Source: Setophaga petechia (Eukaryota; Chordata; Aves; Passeriformes; Parulidae). From it: a DNA stretch of 64,000 nt. Below the pieces are notes generated by a model that was not told where the DNA came from, searched no databases, and was given only the letters and a program-made list of their open reading frames with translations. Both the position numbers and the translations under genes were made by a program. Where the stretch lies: assembly GCA_024362935.1 (NCBI GenBank), contig JANCRA010000008.1, forward strand, positions 29,754,557 through 29,818,556, written 5' to 3'. Of this stretch, positions 1-17,560 are shown piece after piece. Within the stretch, counting starts at the first letter, position 1. Each line of letters begins with the position of its first letter.

Positions 1-3400
<3,400 letters not shown>

Positions 3401-3711
3401 TGAATTCTTAACCAAGCCCATCCATAAATGCTTCTTTCTGAACCCTGAAGGAAAAACAAAGCTTCATGAAATTTTGGAGAAAGTGTGAATACATGAGCTA
3501 ATAATGCCTATATTTTTACTGAAATGGTGACCAGGAAAACAAAAGTTGTTTTCTGTAGTTTCAGTAGAATAGCCTCCATTTCCAACTTTCAGGAAATTTT
3601 TGGAAGGAGTGGAGATGTAAGTGGAGATTCAGGGGAGACAAGTCCTGTTGTCTACTCTGCCATGTTTCTTCCCTTTCCTCTTATTTTTGGTGACCAGTTA
3701 TAGGTACCAAA

Positions 3712-3958
3712 GGAATGGCATAAAGCTGTCTCTGAGGAGTTATCAGTTAGATATTAGGAAAAGGTTCTTCCAAGAGGGTGATTGAGAACTGGAAAGGGAT
3801 ATTCAGGGAAGTGGTAACAGCACCAGCCTGACACAGTTCAAGAAGCATTTGAACAATACTCTTGGGCACTTGGTGAGATCCTTGGAGTGCTGCTGTGCAG
3901 GAGCTGCGCTTCAGTGATCCCAATGGGTCCCTTCCCAGGATATTCTAAGATTCTTACT
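3712..3958 (+). repeat. CR1 LINE 3' end, sense
   Basis: The sequence follows the CR1 3' terminal region: a block like TTAGATATTAGGAAAAGGTTCTT, then a block like GGGAAGTGGTAACAGCACC, a CAAGAAGCATTTGAACAA-like block, TGGGTCCCTTCC, and finally the degenerate ATTCTA/ATTCTTA microsatellite that ends CR1. It is 5'-truncated like most avian CR1 copies and carries scattered substitutions and small indels, so it is not recent. It lies in the same orientation as GABBR2, inside the intron. Confidence 0.88.
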
Positions 3959-6900
3959 TACCCTAAATAAGATAATCAAAATCTCTGTTTCTATACCTAC
4001 AAACATAGTAAAATCTTTTTAGTTCACTAGTATGATAAGAGATCGATTGTGTTGAAACCTCCAAGCATTCATTTATGGTGGTAAAATAGGCTTTGTCAGT
4101 ACCTCAGAGGAAAACTGTATGTATGTTGCAAATGCTGACTCTGAAGTTATATTTAATAATGGGTATATTAAAGGATTAAGTGAGGCACAGACTGGGAGAC
4201 CCGTGCTTTCATTTCCTTTTGCTGTTCTGGGCTCTGAGGACAGGTTTATTGTGCCTTGTTAGAAGAATTGAGAAGATACCTACAAAGGGCTGGAACTTGA
4301 TCAGTTCTCTTGCTGAGTTAAGCTTAAAACATGAATATGACAGATCTTGAATGGAGGGAAAACTGGTTTTTATGTAAGCTTACTTAGCAAAGCCTAAAGT
4401 ACTAGGGAATACATTCCATGTTTTGGAGCAAAATGTTCAATTGTATTCCTTTTAAGTGGCTTGTGTAAACATAGCTTATTACCCCAAATTAGATTCATAT
4501 GCAGTTGGATGTCTGAAAAATTTGCAAGGCAAAATGTAGGTCTTTTTGCCTCTAGAATCTGTTTTTAGATTTTTCAAGTGAGTATTTATAAGAGGCTCTT
4601 TATTGGACCACGTTCAATCAATGTATTGAGCAAATTGTAGTCAGTAGATTCTGGTGCTAAGTGGCATCCCATCTACTGGGCAGCCGAGAACTATGTGTGC
4701 AAAAGAAGCAAGAAAAACAAGCTAATAAACTTATCTCAAAGTGCAACCACTGAAAAAAATTAAAGGTGCAGACTAGAGATAAAAGCTGATTTGTGATCTG
4801 CAAAAAAAAGCAAAATAATTCATTCTCCAGGACTGACTAAACGGGATGTTTTTGCAAGTTTTGCAATTCACTTCTCAAATATTAAAAAGCTATACAGACA
4901 TGTGCAGTCATATTTTTGTTCTGGATCTTAGGAGAGAATCACAACTTTGTTCTAAATTGAGGGAACGTTCACAGACATGACAATAGAGTGTACTTTGAAA
5001 CACTACAAGATTTGAGTGGGTAAGCCATATGAAAATGCATATTAAACTCTTATGCCAAAAATACCTCCAAAGAATGTCAGAACTCTCTTCAAAGAGAATT
5101 ATTAATGCTGTCCATGCCCTTTGCCCCTTTGCTTTCATGCTCCTTTGCCCATCCTTCTCTTGTCACGGGCTGTGAAATTACTTTTCTGATTCCTTTTTTA
5201 ACCCCTTCCTCTGATCTTCTTTTAAACCCCAATTACCCCACACTCATTTTTCATCTGTTCTTTTTTACTCAAAATGCAAACATGAACCATACCCCCCTAG
5301 CATGAAGTCCCTAACCTTTTTCCATCTCTTGTCAGGATTCCAAATGCTTAGCTATTTAGCAATAAAATTCATCACTGGCTAAGGTACAAAAAAAGATGTT
5401 GAAGCAGGGGCTGGAATGCAGCCCTTCCAATGCCCATGGGAGTGTTTTCACAGCTGGAGAGTTCTTCTAGCACTCATATATATTGTTCTACATCTCCTCT
5501 GGTCATGCTGTGCCACAGCTGGCAAGCACTCTCCCCTCAGCCTGCTCAGGTTGCCCAATAACTCCTCTGGACACCACAGATTATATCCAACACTACCTAG
5601 TTTGTAAATCTAGATAAGATGCTAGTGTGAGACAGGCACCAAATCTCTCCCCTCAAGCAATTCTGTTGTAAATTAGTACAGTCTTGGCAACTCAGGTATA
5701 TTTCTGGTGAATACTAAAGCCTCATCAAGCACAGGGGATGATAATGAAGACCTGGAAGACTGCACTTTCTCATTTATTAAACTGACCAGACAGATGCAGG
5801 CAGTAATGTGGTTCTGAGCCAGGTGAGTGCCACTACTTCTCTGCTGTACTAAGTACATTCCTTTTAACTAATCTTCAGCAGTCTCCTGGGTCAACAGTGC
5901 TGAAATTCAATTTTACCCCACAACCCTTTTAAGTATGCAACTACTCAACAATGTAGACACACTAAGGAATGAAACATGACATTTTCCCTTCCTTCTTGTC
6001 AGCTCTACTAATCTTATTTACTTATAACATGGCAATTACTATCTCTCTCCAGTTAAATGTCCACTTCATCCATTGCCATTTTGTTCAGTACCAAGTGCCT
6101 CAGAAAAAACCATGAGGAAAATCCCATAGCAGAGTAAGAGATATCAGAGGAAAAAAATGCTCATGACCTTCTCCATTTCATAGTACAAGTGTTGACAGCA
6201 TTGTACTGCATCGTACTTACATTAACTGTACACATTCTTGTTATCCAGCCAAAAGCTTTCCAAACACTGTTAAAACTATTCTAGATTTCTGCATTCAAGG
6301 GTATCTTATAGAAGTTATCTGCAGAATTCAAAGACCTGTTATGTATATTTTTCCTGTCAGAAATTAACTGCAATGTCTAATTATCTTTTTAAGGACCAAG
6401 ATGTCTATAGTACTTTTCAACATACTCTTCACTTCCTTAAAAGAAAAAATCCTAATATGATTCTCTCTTCATGAAGTATTGTCACAAACTTATCCATGTT
6501 TATGATGCTTCCATGTCCTTCCATTTTTCTACTCCATCCATTTTGAGACAGGACAATGGGCTCACTTGTAGTTGCCCAGCAAGTGGATATTATTTCTGGC
6601 TGCAATGGCACTAACACATTAATTCTGATCCAGTTTCCTGCAGAGCAACAAAGCAAAATCAGTTCTAGGTATTAAAACATCCCTTTTCTGTGTTGGTAGC
6701 ATTTTATGCCTATTTGCAATTGGCTCTGTGGATATTCAATGTTGACCCTTTGTGAAAATTGAAACTACACAGATATAGGACAGCAAGATAAAAGTTCCCT
6801 TGACTATATGGTAGAAAAAAAAAATATAAATCTCATCTAACCTCATTCATACAGCATGAGCCAACAATGTTGCCCATGAACTTTTTAATCTAGTTCATAC

Positions 6901-7289
6901 CATGTGAATGAATGCATTTAAACCATATCCCTGTTGCAAAACACCCAATTTTTAGCTATAAACTCCCAGATGAAGATGATTCAGTGACAATACTTCTATC
7001 TTATATTCAGTTTGAACTTAGACCACATCAAATTGCAGAACTTTTATCTTGTAACAGTTCTGCCTGCTGTTTTAAGAAGCGTTGTAATTACCATTCTTCA
7101 CATTTAACTTAATTTTCATGTAGTTTTTGGTCTGGGACTTAGACACATCAGTCTTTACAATCATCCTAATTTGAAACAAAGACTTGTGAGAGTGAAGACA
7201 CTTCCCTCTAGGAAGGCTCAGCTACAGCAATATATCCAGGGCCTAAAGCAGTTGGGCCTTGGTTACTTCCTGATGAATAATTCCCAACT

Positions 7290-8530
7290 CCTCTGAGCAT
7301 CTCTACGAGCATTTGAGCACATTCACAATAAGAAAAGTTGTATCTGATCTTTAAGTGAAAATTTTGGGTTTTGAAGCTTGCATCTCCCGCCCTTTTACTG
7401 CAGGTCATTGAGAAGAGTCTGGCTCCATCCTCTTTACTCTCTTCCATCATATATTGAATACACATGAATAATGTCATACCCCCCCAATGTCTTCCATTTC
7501 AGGGCTAAATAATCAGTCTCTACTTGTATCATAAGGGCTGGAACCTTCTTTAGCATCTCTGTGGCCCTCCTCTGGGCTTTCTTTTCTACACCTATCTCTC
7601 TCTTGTTCTGGGCAGCCCAAATCTGGACACAAGATCCCAGATGTGCTCTCACCCAGGCTGAGTAGAAAGGAAGGATCACCTCCATTGGCCCAGGATACTG
7701 TTGGCTCATGTTCCACCACAATTTCCAGTGCCTTTACTGGAAAGGTACTTTTCAGCCAAACAGACCTTGTGCTGTTTGGCTAGGTGCTTGGGGTTTATTT
7801 CTCCTCAAGGGCAGGACTTAGTACTTCCCTTTGCCTAGCTTTAGGAGATCCTGTTGGCCCAGACCCATTTCCCTCCAGACTGAGGAGCAGCATTTGTGAC
7901 TGGCTACCACAATCTTCTGAGCCTGTCAGTTCAGCCCAATTTGCATCCACTTCAGTGGTTCCTTGCCCAGTCACTTTATCAGTTTAACTTTGAGGATGCT
8001 CTGGGAGACAGTGTTAAATCTTTGCTTAAGTCAAGAAAAATAATTCTCTCCTCTCATCTGCCAGCCCAGACATCTCACTGAAGACAGCTATAAATTAGGT
8101 TGTTCAGGCAGGATTTCTCTTTCATAAATCAACAACAAATGCTTCTAATCACATTCTTGCTCTTAATATGTTTGGAAATGGTTCCCCAGAGGATTTACTG
8201 CAGCATCCCCCCCAGACTGAGGTGAAGGTGGCAAGGAGGCATTTCCCCAAATTCTTCTGTCACATCTCCTGAAATCAGCTATGACATTTCCTTTCTTCTA
8301 ATCCTCAAAACCTGCTCAAAATCAACATCATCTTCCAAAAGTAACTGAGAGTGGTCTCATGATGACATGGACCAGTTCCCTTAATCCTCAGGCATACAAC
8401 TTGTCAAGTTGGCTGAACTTGATGTATTCAATTATGTTAGAGGTCTGGAATTTTTGAAGACAAGTATTACCAGTAAAGACTAAGGTGAAGAAGACACAGA
8501 GCACCTTAGCCTTCTCCATCTACTTTACCA
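7290..8530 (-). repeat. Old CR1 LINE fragment, antisense
   Basis: Read on the minus strand, this matches the C-terminal part of CR1 ORF2 and its 3' region. Recognisable pieces are an AAQNKREIGVEKKAQRRATEM-like stretch near 7540-7620, the block rich in GGATGGAGCCAGACTCTT near 7410-7435, and an upstream block resembling the CR1 loss-of-gene-conversion region near 8090-8140 (AGGCAGGATTTCTCTTTCAT). Many indels and stops make it a non-functional relic. The divergence suggests an older subfamily than the 39.8 kb copy. Both edges are approximate. The 5' side may extend to about 8700 but becomes unrecognisable. Confidence 0.8.
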
Positions 8531-9585
8531 CCTGAAAAATAAAATGTATTATTTGCAAGCATTATCCCAATCTGCAGCCTTGGTCTGTAAATAACATGCC
8601 AGGGACCACACTCTTCAGGGCCTGAGAAGTCAAATCTCTGTTGATCAGAAGTTAGGGCCTTACTTTGTGCCACTGGAGCTGCAGAGCAATTCCATGCTCT
8701 CAAGAATTAGAGGAATCAATTCCAAAATGCAGCTACACCACAAAATCTGGCTGGGCTGTGCGTGCAAAATGATTGCCTGTTCTCTCTTTTCAGACAACTC
8801 AACACCTTTGGATTTATGATTCCATGCCTATCCTTCAGCTTTGTCTGTATACAAATATATATTTATGCTGCTTGGCAAGTAACATAAATTTTGTATTCTC
8901 TAGAGTAATCTGAGAATCTCTCTCCCTGCTGCCAAACAGCAGTAGCTTTCTCTCCTCATGTCGAGGTGATATTTTCACATTGTCACTGAGTGTTAAATTT
9001 TACTTATATTTGCTTAAATTAAATATGTTTAAGGTTAACCTTTTTCTAAGTGGCTTATTTAATTTTTTTGAACAGATTTGGTTTATTTTGGGTTGCTAAA
9101 AACTAATTAAGTTTCTGTTATCTCCAGAGTGCAATCTCCCATGAGTTCTCTCTGTTAATACTCCTGCTTCATGTCTCTCGCTGCTTGAGCGTTACTTGTA
9201 ACAGTAGGAAAGGAGAAATTTCAGATGAAACTGTGCTTAGGAAGAGGAGGGTTTGGTGGATTGTATTTTTCTTAAAGAAGGAGTATCCTTTGAAAGTATG
9301 AACATATCAATGAAGGAGAAAATACATTTTAGTATATTTAAAATCCAGATAAATATCTTTTGAATGAGTTTTTCCCTAGTTTTTTGAATGCTCTCCTTCT
9401 CATAATCATTTTCATTCAATCTATTCTATAAAGTTATTCAGAAATCATCTCAAGTAGTGCACATGGCAAGCAGAGCTCACTTTCCAGAGTTTTATACTTG
9501 AAAGTCAAAAAGGAGCTCTTGGTTCACCTTTCAGTGTTTTGAGATACAAAATAAATAGCTGCAAAAATAAAACAGGATTTCTTAA

Positions 9586-11732
<2,147 letters not shown>

Positions 11733-11862
11733 CTGGACAAAGACTTGGAAGAGGTCACAATGCAACTTCAGGACACTCCTGAGAAAACAACATACATTAA
11801 GCAGAACCACTATCAGGACCTTAATGACATTCTTAGTATACGGAACTTCACAGATGGCAAAG
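11733..11862 (+). CDS. GABBR2: GABBR2 coding exon: second half of coiled coil
   Basis: This 130-nt exon encodes [20 protein letters not shown] and onward to NFTDGK, 43 codons plus one base, so it ends in phase 1. The first 14 residues continue the leucine-heptad coiled coil begun in the previous exon and complete the GABBR1 dimerisation helix. The [15 protein letters not shown] segment then leads out of the helix. The acceptor is TTTTGCAG and the donor is AAG|gtgagc. Residues near the 3' border ([12 protein letters not shown]) differ from the mammalian form I remember, although the length across the junction is conserved. No stop or frameshift is present. Confidence 0.96.
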
Positions 11863-12871
11863 GTGAGCGTCAGTAAAATCCATTAGTAGTTTATCATGCC
11901 AAACCTTTGAATTGAATTGGCTTCAGAGCACTCAAACCTTGGTAAAACAGTTTAAATATTTTGGTTGAATTACTGGGAGTATGCAGATTCACATAATAAC
12001 CTACATGGTACCCACTGATTAGTTATTTCTGTATATACATCTTCTATTGTAAGACACATGATGAAGGGGGAAAATTTAAGAAGTGTACTTGTGTTCAGAA
12101 GCCAAGTTTTTTGTGCTGCATGGAGAGAGGAAAGCCACAGAATTTTAAGCCCAGTTTAAAATGTGTTTGCCTGACTAGGATGCTGAAATCCTGCTTTTGA
12201 ACACTGCTATCAAGCACATAAAAAAGAAGCATGTAAATATTTCAGTGCTGGTTTGGATTCTAAATGCAGAATTGGAGCCACTCATGTATGAAAGTTCTTC
12301 CCTAGGAACTGATAAAAAAGGGTTTAATGACAACTGTAATATTCCTAAGTTGTTTCTCCTGTGTCTCTTGCATTGCTCCCTGAAGAAATACATGCAAGAG
12401 AATTTCTTCCATTAGAGCCATTTTGCTTTTTGGGAAGCAATAAAATCTGGTGCATAGTGGAATAAAAGTGGAAGCCAGGACACCTACCTTCCGTATCTGA
12501 CTCTAGAATGGATCTAATTTGTGACTTCTGGCAAATAGCTTTGTAAGCTGACTATTACTATAGTGTGTGACAAACTGGTTGCTCTGTGTTTGGAATTTAT
12601 ATATTTGCGTGTTTGCTAACTGTGAGGTTCAGGCTTCTTATTGATGTAGCACCATAGGCTTAATTATGTGGGATAGAAGTTACTCTTATGAATATACTTG
12701 AAGAACAATTTTACAACCACAGCAACAGTTCACATATGTTATTGACGTATATTGAGATTTCTGTTGGATAAGGTTACTTTTTCTTGAGCTTTTTGTTTTA
12801 ACCTGGGTATACACTGACTTGTATAACTTGTGACAAAACGAAGAAAAAGGGAGTGTTCCCAGTGTCCTTTT

Positions 12872-12878
<7 letters not shown>

Positions 12879-12904
<26 letters not shown>
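12879..12904 (+). repeat. Poly(A) homopolymer run (A26)
   Basis: This is an uninterrupted run of 26 A on the gene's sense strand inside an intron. No retrotransposon body with a target-site duplication is evident next to it, so I call it a simple repeat rather than the tail of a retrocopy. Confidence 0.9.
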
Positions 12905-12909
<5 letters not shown>

Positions 12910-15900
12910 AGAGGGGAAAGGAGGAAAAGGAAAACGTAAATAGCTGCTGGAGGCGTGTGATTATTGGGCTGAGATCAGGAGCAAGAACTAACATCAGTGA
13001 GTGGGATGAGGCAGTTTGAAAGGAACACATAGAATGTTCCTCTCATGTCAGATGCTCCAGGAAAAATGATAAATCATGAATAATATTTCAAGCAGAAAAG
13101 ATACATTGCATTGTGCCAAATGCCCATCTGAGTCTGGGTATGAGAATCAAAAAATGATTCTCAAGAAATACACTGGGTATAAATTTAGGATGGATGCTTC
13201 CCACAGCAAGATGCACTCCATTAGCAGTAGGAGGCTGGCAAAGAAATCAAGGATAAAATATAACCTTTCGGCACTTGTGGCTATGTCTACAAAAGACATT
13301 GATGCCTAACTGCTGCTTTAAGCAACAGCATCCAAGATTTTCTTTGTTCCTAATTTCCCCCAGTACAGCTCCCTAGTTTTTACAATTCTGCTGTGGAGTG
13401 CATATTTAAAATCATCTGTAAGCATGGAGCCTTAATGTCCAGAGTAGTTTGGAGCTATGTAATAATTGGGATTTACAGGGTAGATATTCTGCATACTGAG
13501 GTTGCTGGACACAGTTTTCTCAATGGGCCTGCCACATAAAGCTCCACACAAAAGGTGGGACAGATGGAGAAAGATGCTTTCACTTGTCAAAATTTATATG
13601 GAAAGGTGAGAGTATCCATTCACCTGAGAATGAGGAAGACCTGGATCCCAATTTGCAGAAGGTGTTTGAAGCTTGGTCCCACACCTGGTGGCAAATACTC
13701 CTCACATGCATATTGTAGTGTATCCTGATTCTGACACAAGGGACACTAAATATTCACACTTCCAGGCACTGAGCCACTGTGTTAAGCAACCCTTGCTAGC
13801 CTTTTCCTGTCCCTCCAATTCCATTTCTTCTGCCTCTAATCTTTTCACATTTCACTGTCCCTTATCTACATCTGAATCTCCTGTCTGTTTCTCTCACTGC
13901 ACCCATTCCCAATAGTCAACCTATGTGCTTAATATAAATTTGCTGTTCCAATCAAAATAACAAGGCTTTGGAGAATTCATGCTGCTGAGTCACTGCTGAT
14001 TCTGTGCAGATTCAAACAGACACCACTTAAATGGTACTTAAAAAAATTCTGGCCCTTACGGCTACAGGAAAGCTAACTCCAAATGACATGACTATGCTTT
14101 CTGTAGCTATGCATTTCATGAGCTTTCAGTAAAGGAAAGTACAGAAATTTGAAATTATGCATCCCTGGTGGTACTTGAGTGAAGCTTCAGAATTGTAAAT
14201 AATCTATTAGCGTGACCTAGGAGTGACCATCTCTCTCATCCCCACTGTGCGACTGGGGAAGCCAGTCCAATATTAGTTTAAAGGTGATGATGAGGTTTGT
14301 GCCTTCCTTGATCTTGTGAAAAATGTAAGCTGGGAGAGTGGGAATAGGACAGTGAAGAGAGAGGCTCAAAATAGCAGCTGACTTGGAGCTAAAAATCATA
14401 CCAGATAATTTGCCACATTTGCTTTGTTGTTCACTTCTATGTGAATTGTTTTTATAAAAGACCTTGCTGTTCTGGAGGAGCTCACAGGGAGGAATGCCAT
14501 GTAGGGTAACCCCACTGCTATTGCTTACACAAACTCAGGGCACTGCTCTTCACAGAACAGATCATAACATGGGATTTAGGCAATGCGGCTTGAACAAGCC
14601 CTAATCAAACTTTAATGTCATAGTACACTTCAGCAGGCTTCTGATCTGTAAAAATTGCCCGGAGTTAAAAATCCTAATTCCTATAGCAAAGTGCCAGAGG
14701 AGGTTATTTGATTCATCTCTTCCTTCTTCACCGCCCTCATTTACATCAAATATATGGATTTAAGATACTGAAGTTAAATTACTTTAGCTAAAATAGGTAG
14801 ATACAGCTTTGAACTCCTATATCTGCCTGACCTCAGGCAGTGTTTCATAACTTTGGGATTCCTGCTTAGTTATTAACAGCAACAGCTCCTGGTGTATCCC
14901 AGGAGCTCTTTGCTGGCACAGGGACTCCTTCTTTACAGCACACTTCAGTACATCTCATTTAAAGAGAGATATTTTCTGAGACACTCAACTCTTGTTCACA
15001 AATGCATGATGTCCCTGAGACATCCACAGCAATTGGCTATGTAAGAAAAGCAATTAGGAAAATGTGATTTGTGCTTTATGGCTTGATTGCTTTCTTGTAA
15101 TGCAGGCTTTTTCACTGCACTGCTGCATAGCTTTCTGTGGTCAAGCAGTTTTTAGCATGCTCCATGGACTATGGCTCTGAAACTTCAGATGCTGGATTTA
15201 AAAGGGCATCCCCTTAACTTCATTTCCTATATTCTTCGGATGACTTCGAGTCACTGTGCCTGCTAGTGACCTCAGCTCTGTGCACAGAGCAACACTAACT
15301 TCTCCCCCGGCATTTGTGGGATCTGGTCTTGCTGGAGTGGCAGAGCCACATTATAGCCTGGGTTTGAGGCAGGGATAGGGTGTGGGGGAGGCTTGGCTCA
15401 GGCCATCTCTAGAGACAGAGTCATTCAGCAAGAAGAGTCAGGCTTGTAGGCATGGTTGTGTTTGCCAGGCTGACATTTGGGAAAAAGGACAAGTGCCTCA
15501 ACTGTGTAAAGGAAGGGAGGAGGGAATGTTAAATAATATTGCTATACTTGGAATGTTACTATCTTACTCTACTTGACTTCTTTTTGACATTTTAATACAT
15601 GAAATTATTTCCATGTGACATAATTCAAAAAATCATGGATTGAAAGAGCTTCATATAAGGCAAAGCTCAGAAGAAGTCCTGCAGAAGAATGTCCCTCTAT
15701 TTCTGCCGTGGCCAGTACATTTCAGAGTAGCATGTTAGGGAAATTAAGGAATGACAGCCATTCTGTGGGACATAGAGAAGAAGCAGGAGACAGCCTTGCC
15801 ACAGTCCCCTGTTATGAGCAAGCCCTTTTTGCAGGTTCTCTCTCTGCAGGCGCCCTTCCCTGCTCAGAAAACCTTGTCTGTTTCAAGCTAGAAAGCAGTC

Positions 15901-17029
15901 TTTACTCATTGCTGTAAATGGGCTGGGAGCATTCATTTACATGTCAGATATGCCTACATACTGTCACTTGTCACCCCACTCCCATGTTTCCTGGTGTTAG
16001 TTTTTCCCCATGTAAAAGCAGCTCAAAGAAAAACAGATTTCAAAGGCATGTTGCTCACAAATGCAAAGCAAAACAGAGTTCATCTGTGGTAGATGGGGGA
16101 AGTATTATTTCTATGAAGTTCATGCAATTCAAGCATTGAGATTGAAAAAGAGATTCAAAGGTAAGGGCTTTCAGAAATAACTCTTTTAAAGGGATGTTGT
16201 TTTAAAGCAAGGATGTAGTTTCTTTCTTTATAGAGATATGTATGCTAGTTTCTATGAAGTCTAACAAATTGACTCAATCCTGAAATTGGAGCATGTTTCT
16301 GTTTCAACAGGGAGACCAACCTATCAGAGGTTCAGTACCTGTCCTTTCTTGCACAGAAATGAATCTGTAGTAAAGGGAATTTCTTCTGATTTAAAGTAGT
16401 ATAAATCAGAGCAGAATCTTGCTGGCTTTTATTTTTAAAAATCTTCCTCTCAAAACACAATTATCAGAATCTATGATTTAGATTGTCTGTGCAGAATGCT
16501 CACTTCAGGAGAACTTTTTTCTGATTACCAGCAGACAATGTGATCGTTTTAATTTTTCCTTTCAGTTTACTCTCTCATCACCCTATTTACATGAAAAACA
16601 GAGACTGGATAGTCATGTTTCACAGTCCAAACAACAGAACTGGGAAAAATTACAGCAGGTTTTCAAAATCTTCCTCTAGTTTTAAAGTTTCCTGAGTTCT
16701 TTAGTAAATCAGCAATCTCTGCCAGATCCTGTAAGTCCTTGTTAAATCACACTTGCTTCTTTGTGGAGCATAATATATGTTTTCTAGCAAAGAGAAACAA
16801 TAGTAGAATTGAAAGATATTGGATGAAGAATAGTTCTGTCATCCAGTTCTAAGCCATCGGAGGAATATTGCCACTAAAGCATAATGATGAAGATGTTCAA
16901 TAAAGCTGCAGTGTACAAACATCAACCAAACAAGTGCCTAGTTAAAAAAAATATGTTTTCTAAACTCTTGGAAGAAATTGAAGCATCATCAGTCACCTGG
17001 TGCATTCTGCCTGCAGCTGAATGAGTGTT

Positions 17030-17560
17030 GTTAATATGCATGGCACATTTGAGCCTGCCCAGGTAATTTTGGCAGCACGAGGTTGCAGAGTGATTACAGG
17101 TCACCCCTGGCAGAGGGAGAGGAGAGCAGCTGGGAGCAGTGACCTCCTCTCTGAGCCCCTCGGCAGCCTGCATCAGGTGTGCTCTTGCAGCTCAGAGCTT
17201 TGTAAACAGAAGCTGGTTTTTTGCTATGGGTAGGCCAAGGTCCCAAGCTAAAGCCCTCTGGCTCTCACCAACCACTGGCAGCGAGCTTTGTTCTATAATG
17301 AGCCCATTGCCGAGCGCTCTGTGAGGCCCTTGAGATGTATTTGTCTTTTCTCCCGACAGCTTTCTGAATGGAAAGCGCTCAGGCATCCCTTATCCAGACT
17401 TCTGAGTTCCGGTTTGAGATCTACAAAGGTGAAAATTATTTAGAAGGTGCTTCTGGCTAATGTGAGTTCAATTTAAATGGTAGTTACATCATCCCAGTGC
17501 AACTTACTGGGTAGAATCTGCAGCGGCACACAGTGCCCTGAGGATGAAGGGCATTTTCCA
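17030..17560. promoter_or_regulatory. Candidate intronic regulatory or conserved block
   Basis: This stretch stands out from the AT-rich intron by higher GC and several CpGs (near 17078, 17160, 17310-17318, 17355, 17376, 17410, 17524). It also has E-box-like CACCTG and a POU-like TTAATATGCAT near 17034. It contains a segment framed like an exon (see findings). Assigning regulatory function is inference from composition. I cannot check conservation. Confidence 0.3.

Noticed and set aside
12879..12904. Poly(A) run as the tail of a retrocopy
   Set aside because: The sequence upstream shows no coding or SINE body, and I see no flanking target-site duplication.
12686..13030. 114-codon minus-strand frame with a poly-Phe run
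   Set aside because: The Phe run is the A26 homopolymer read in reverse, and the rest has no homology.
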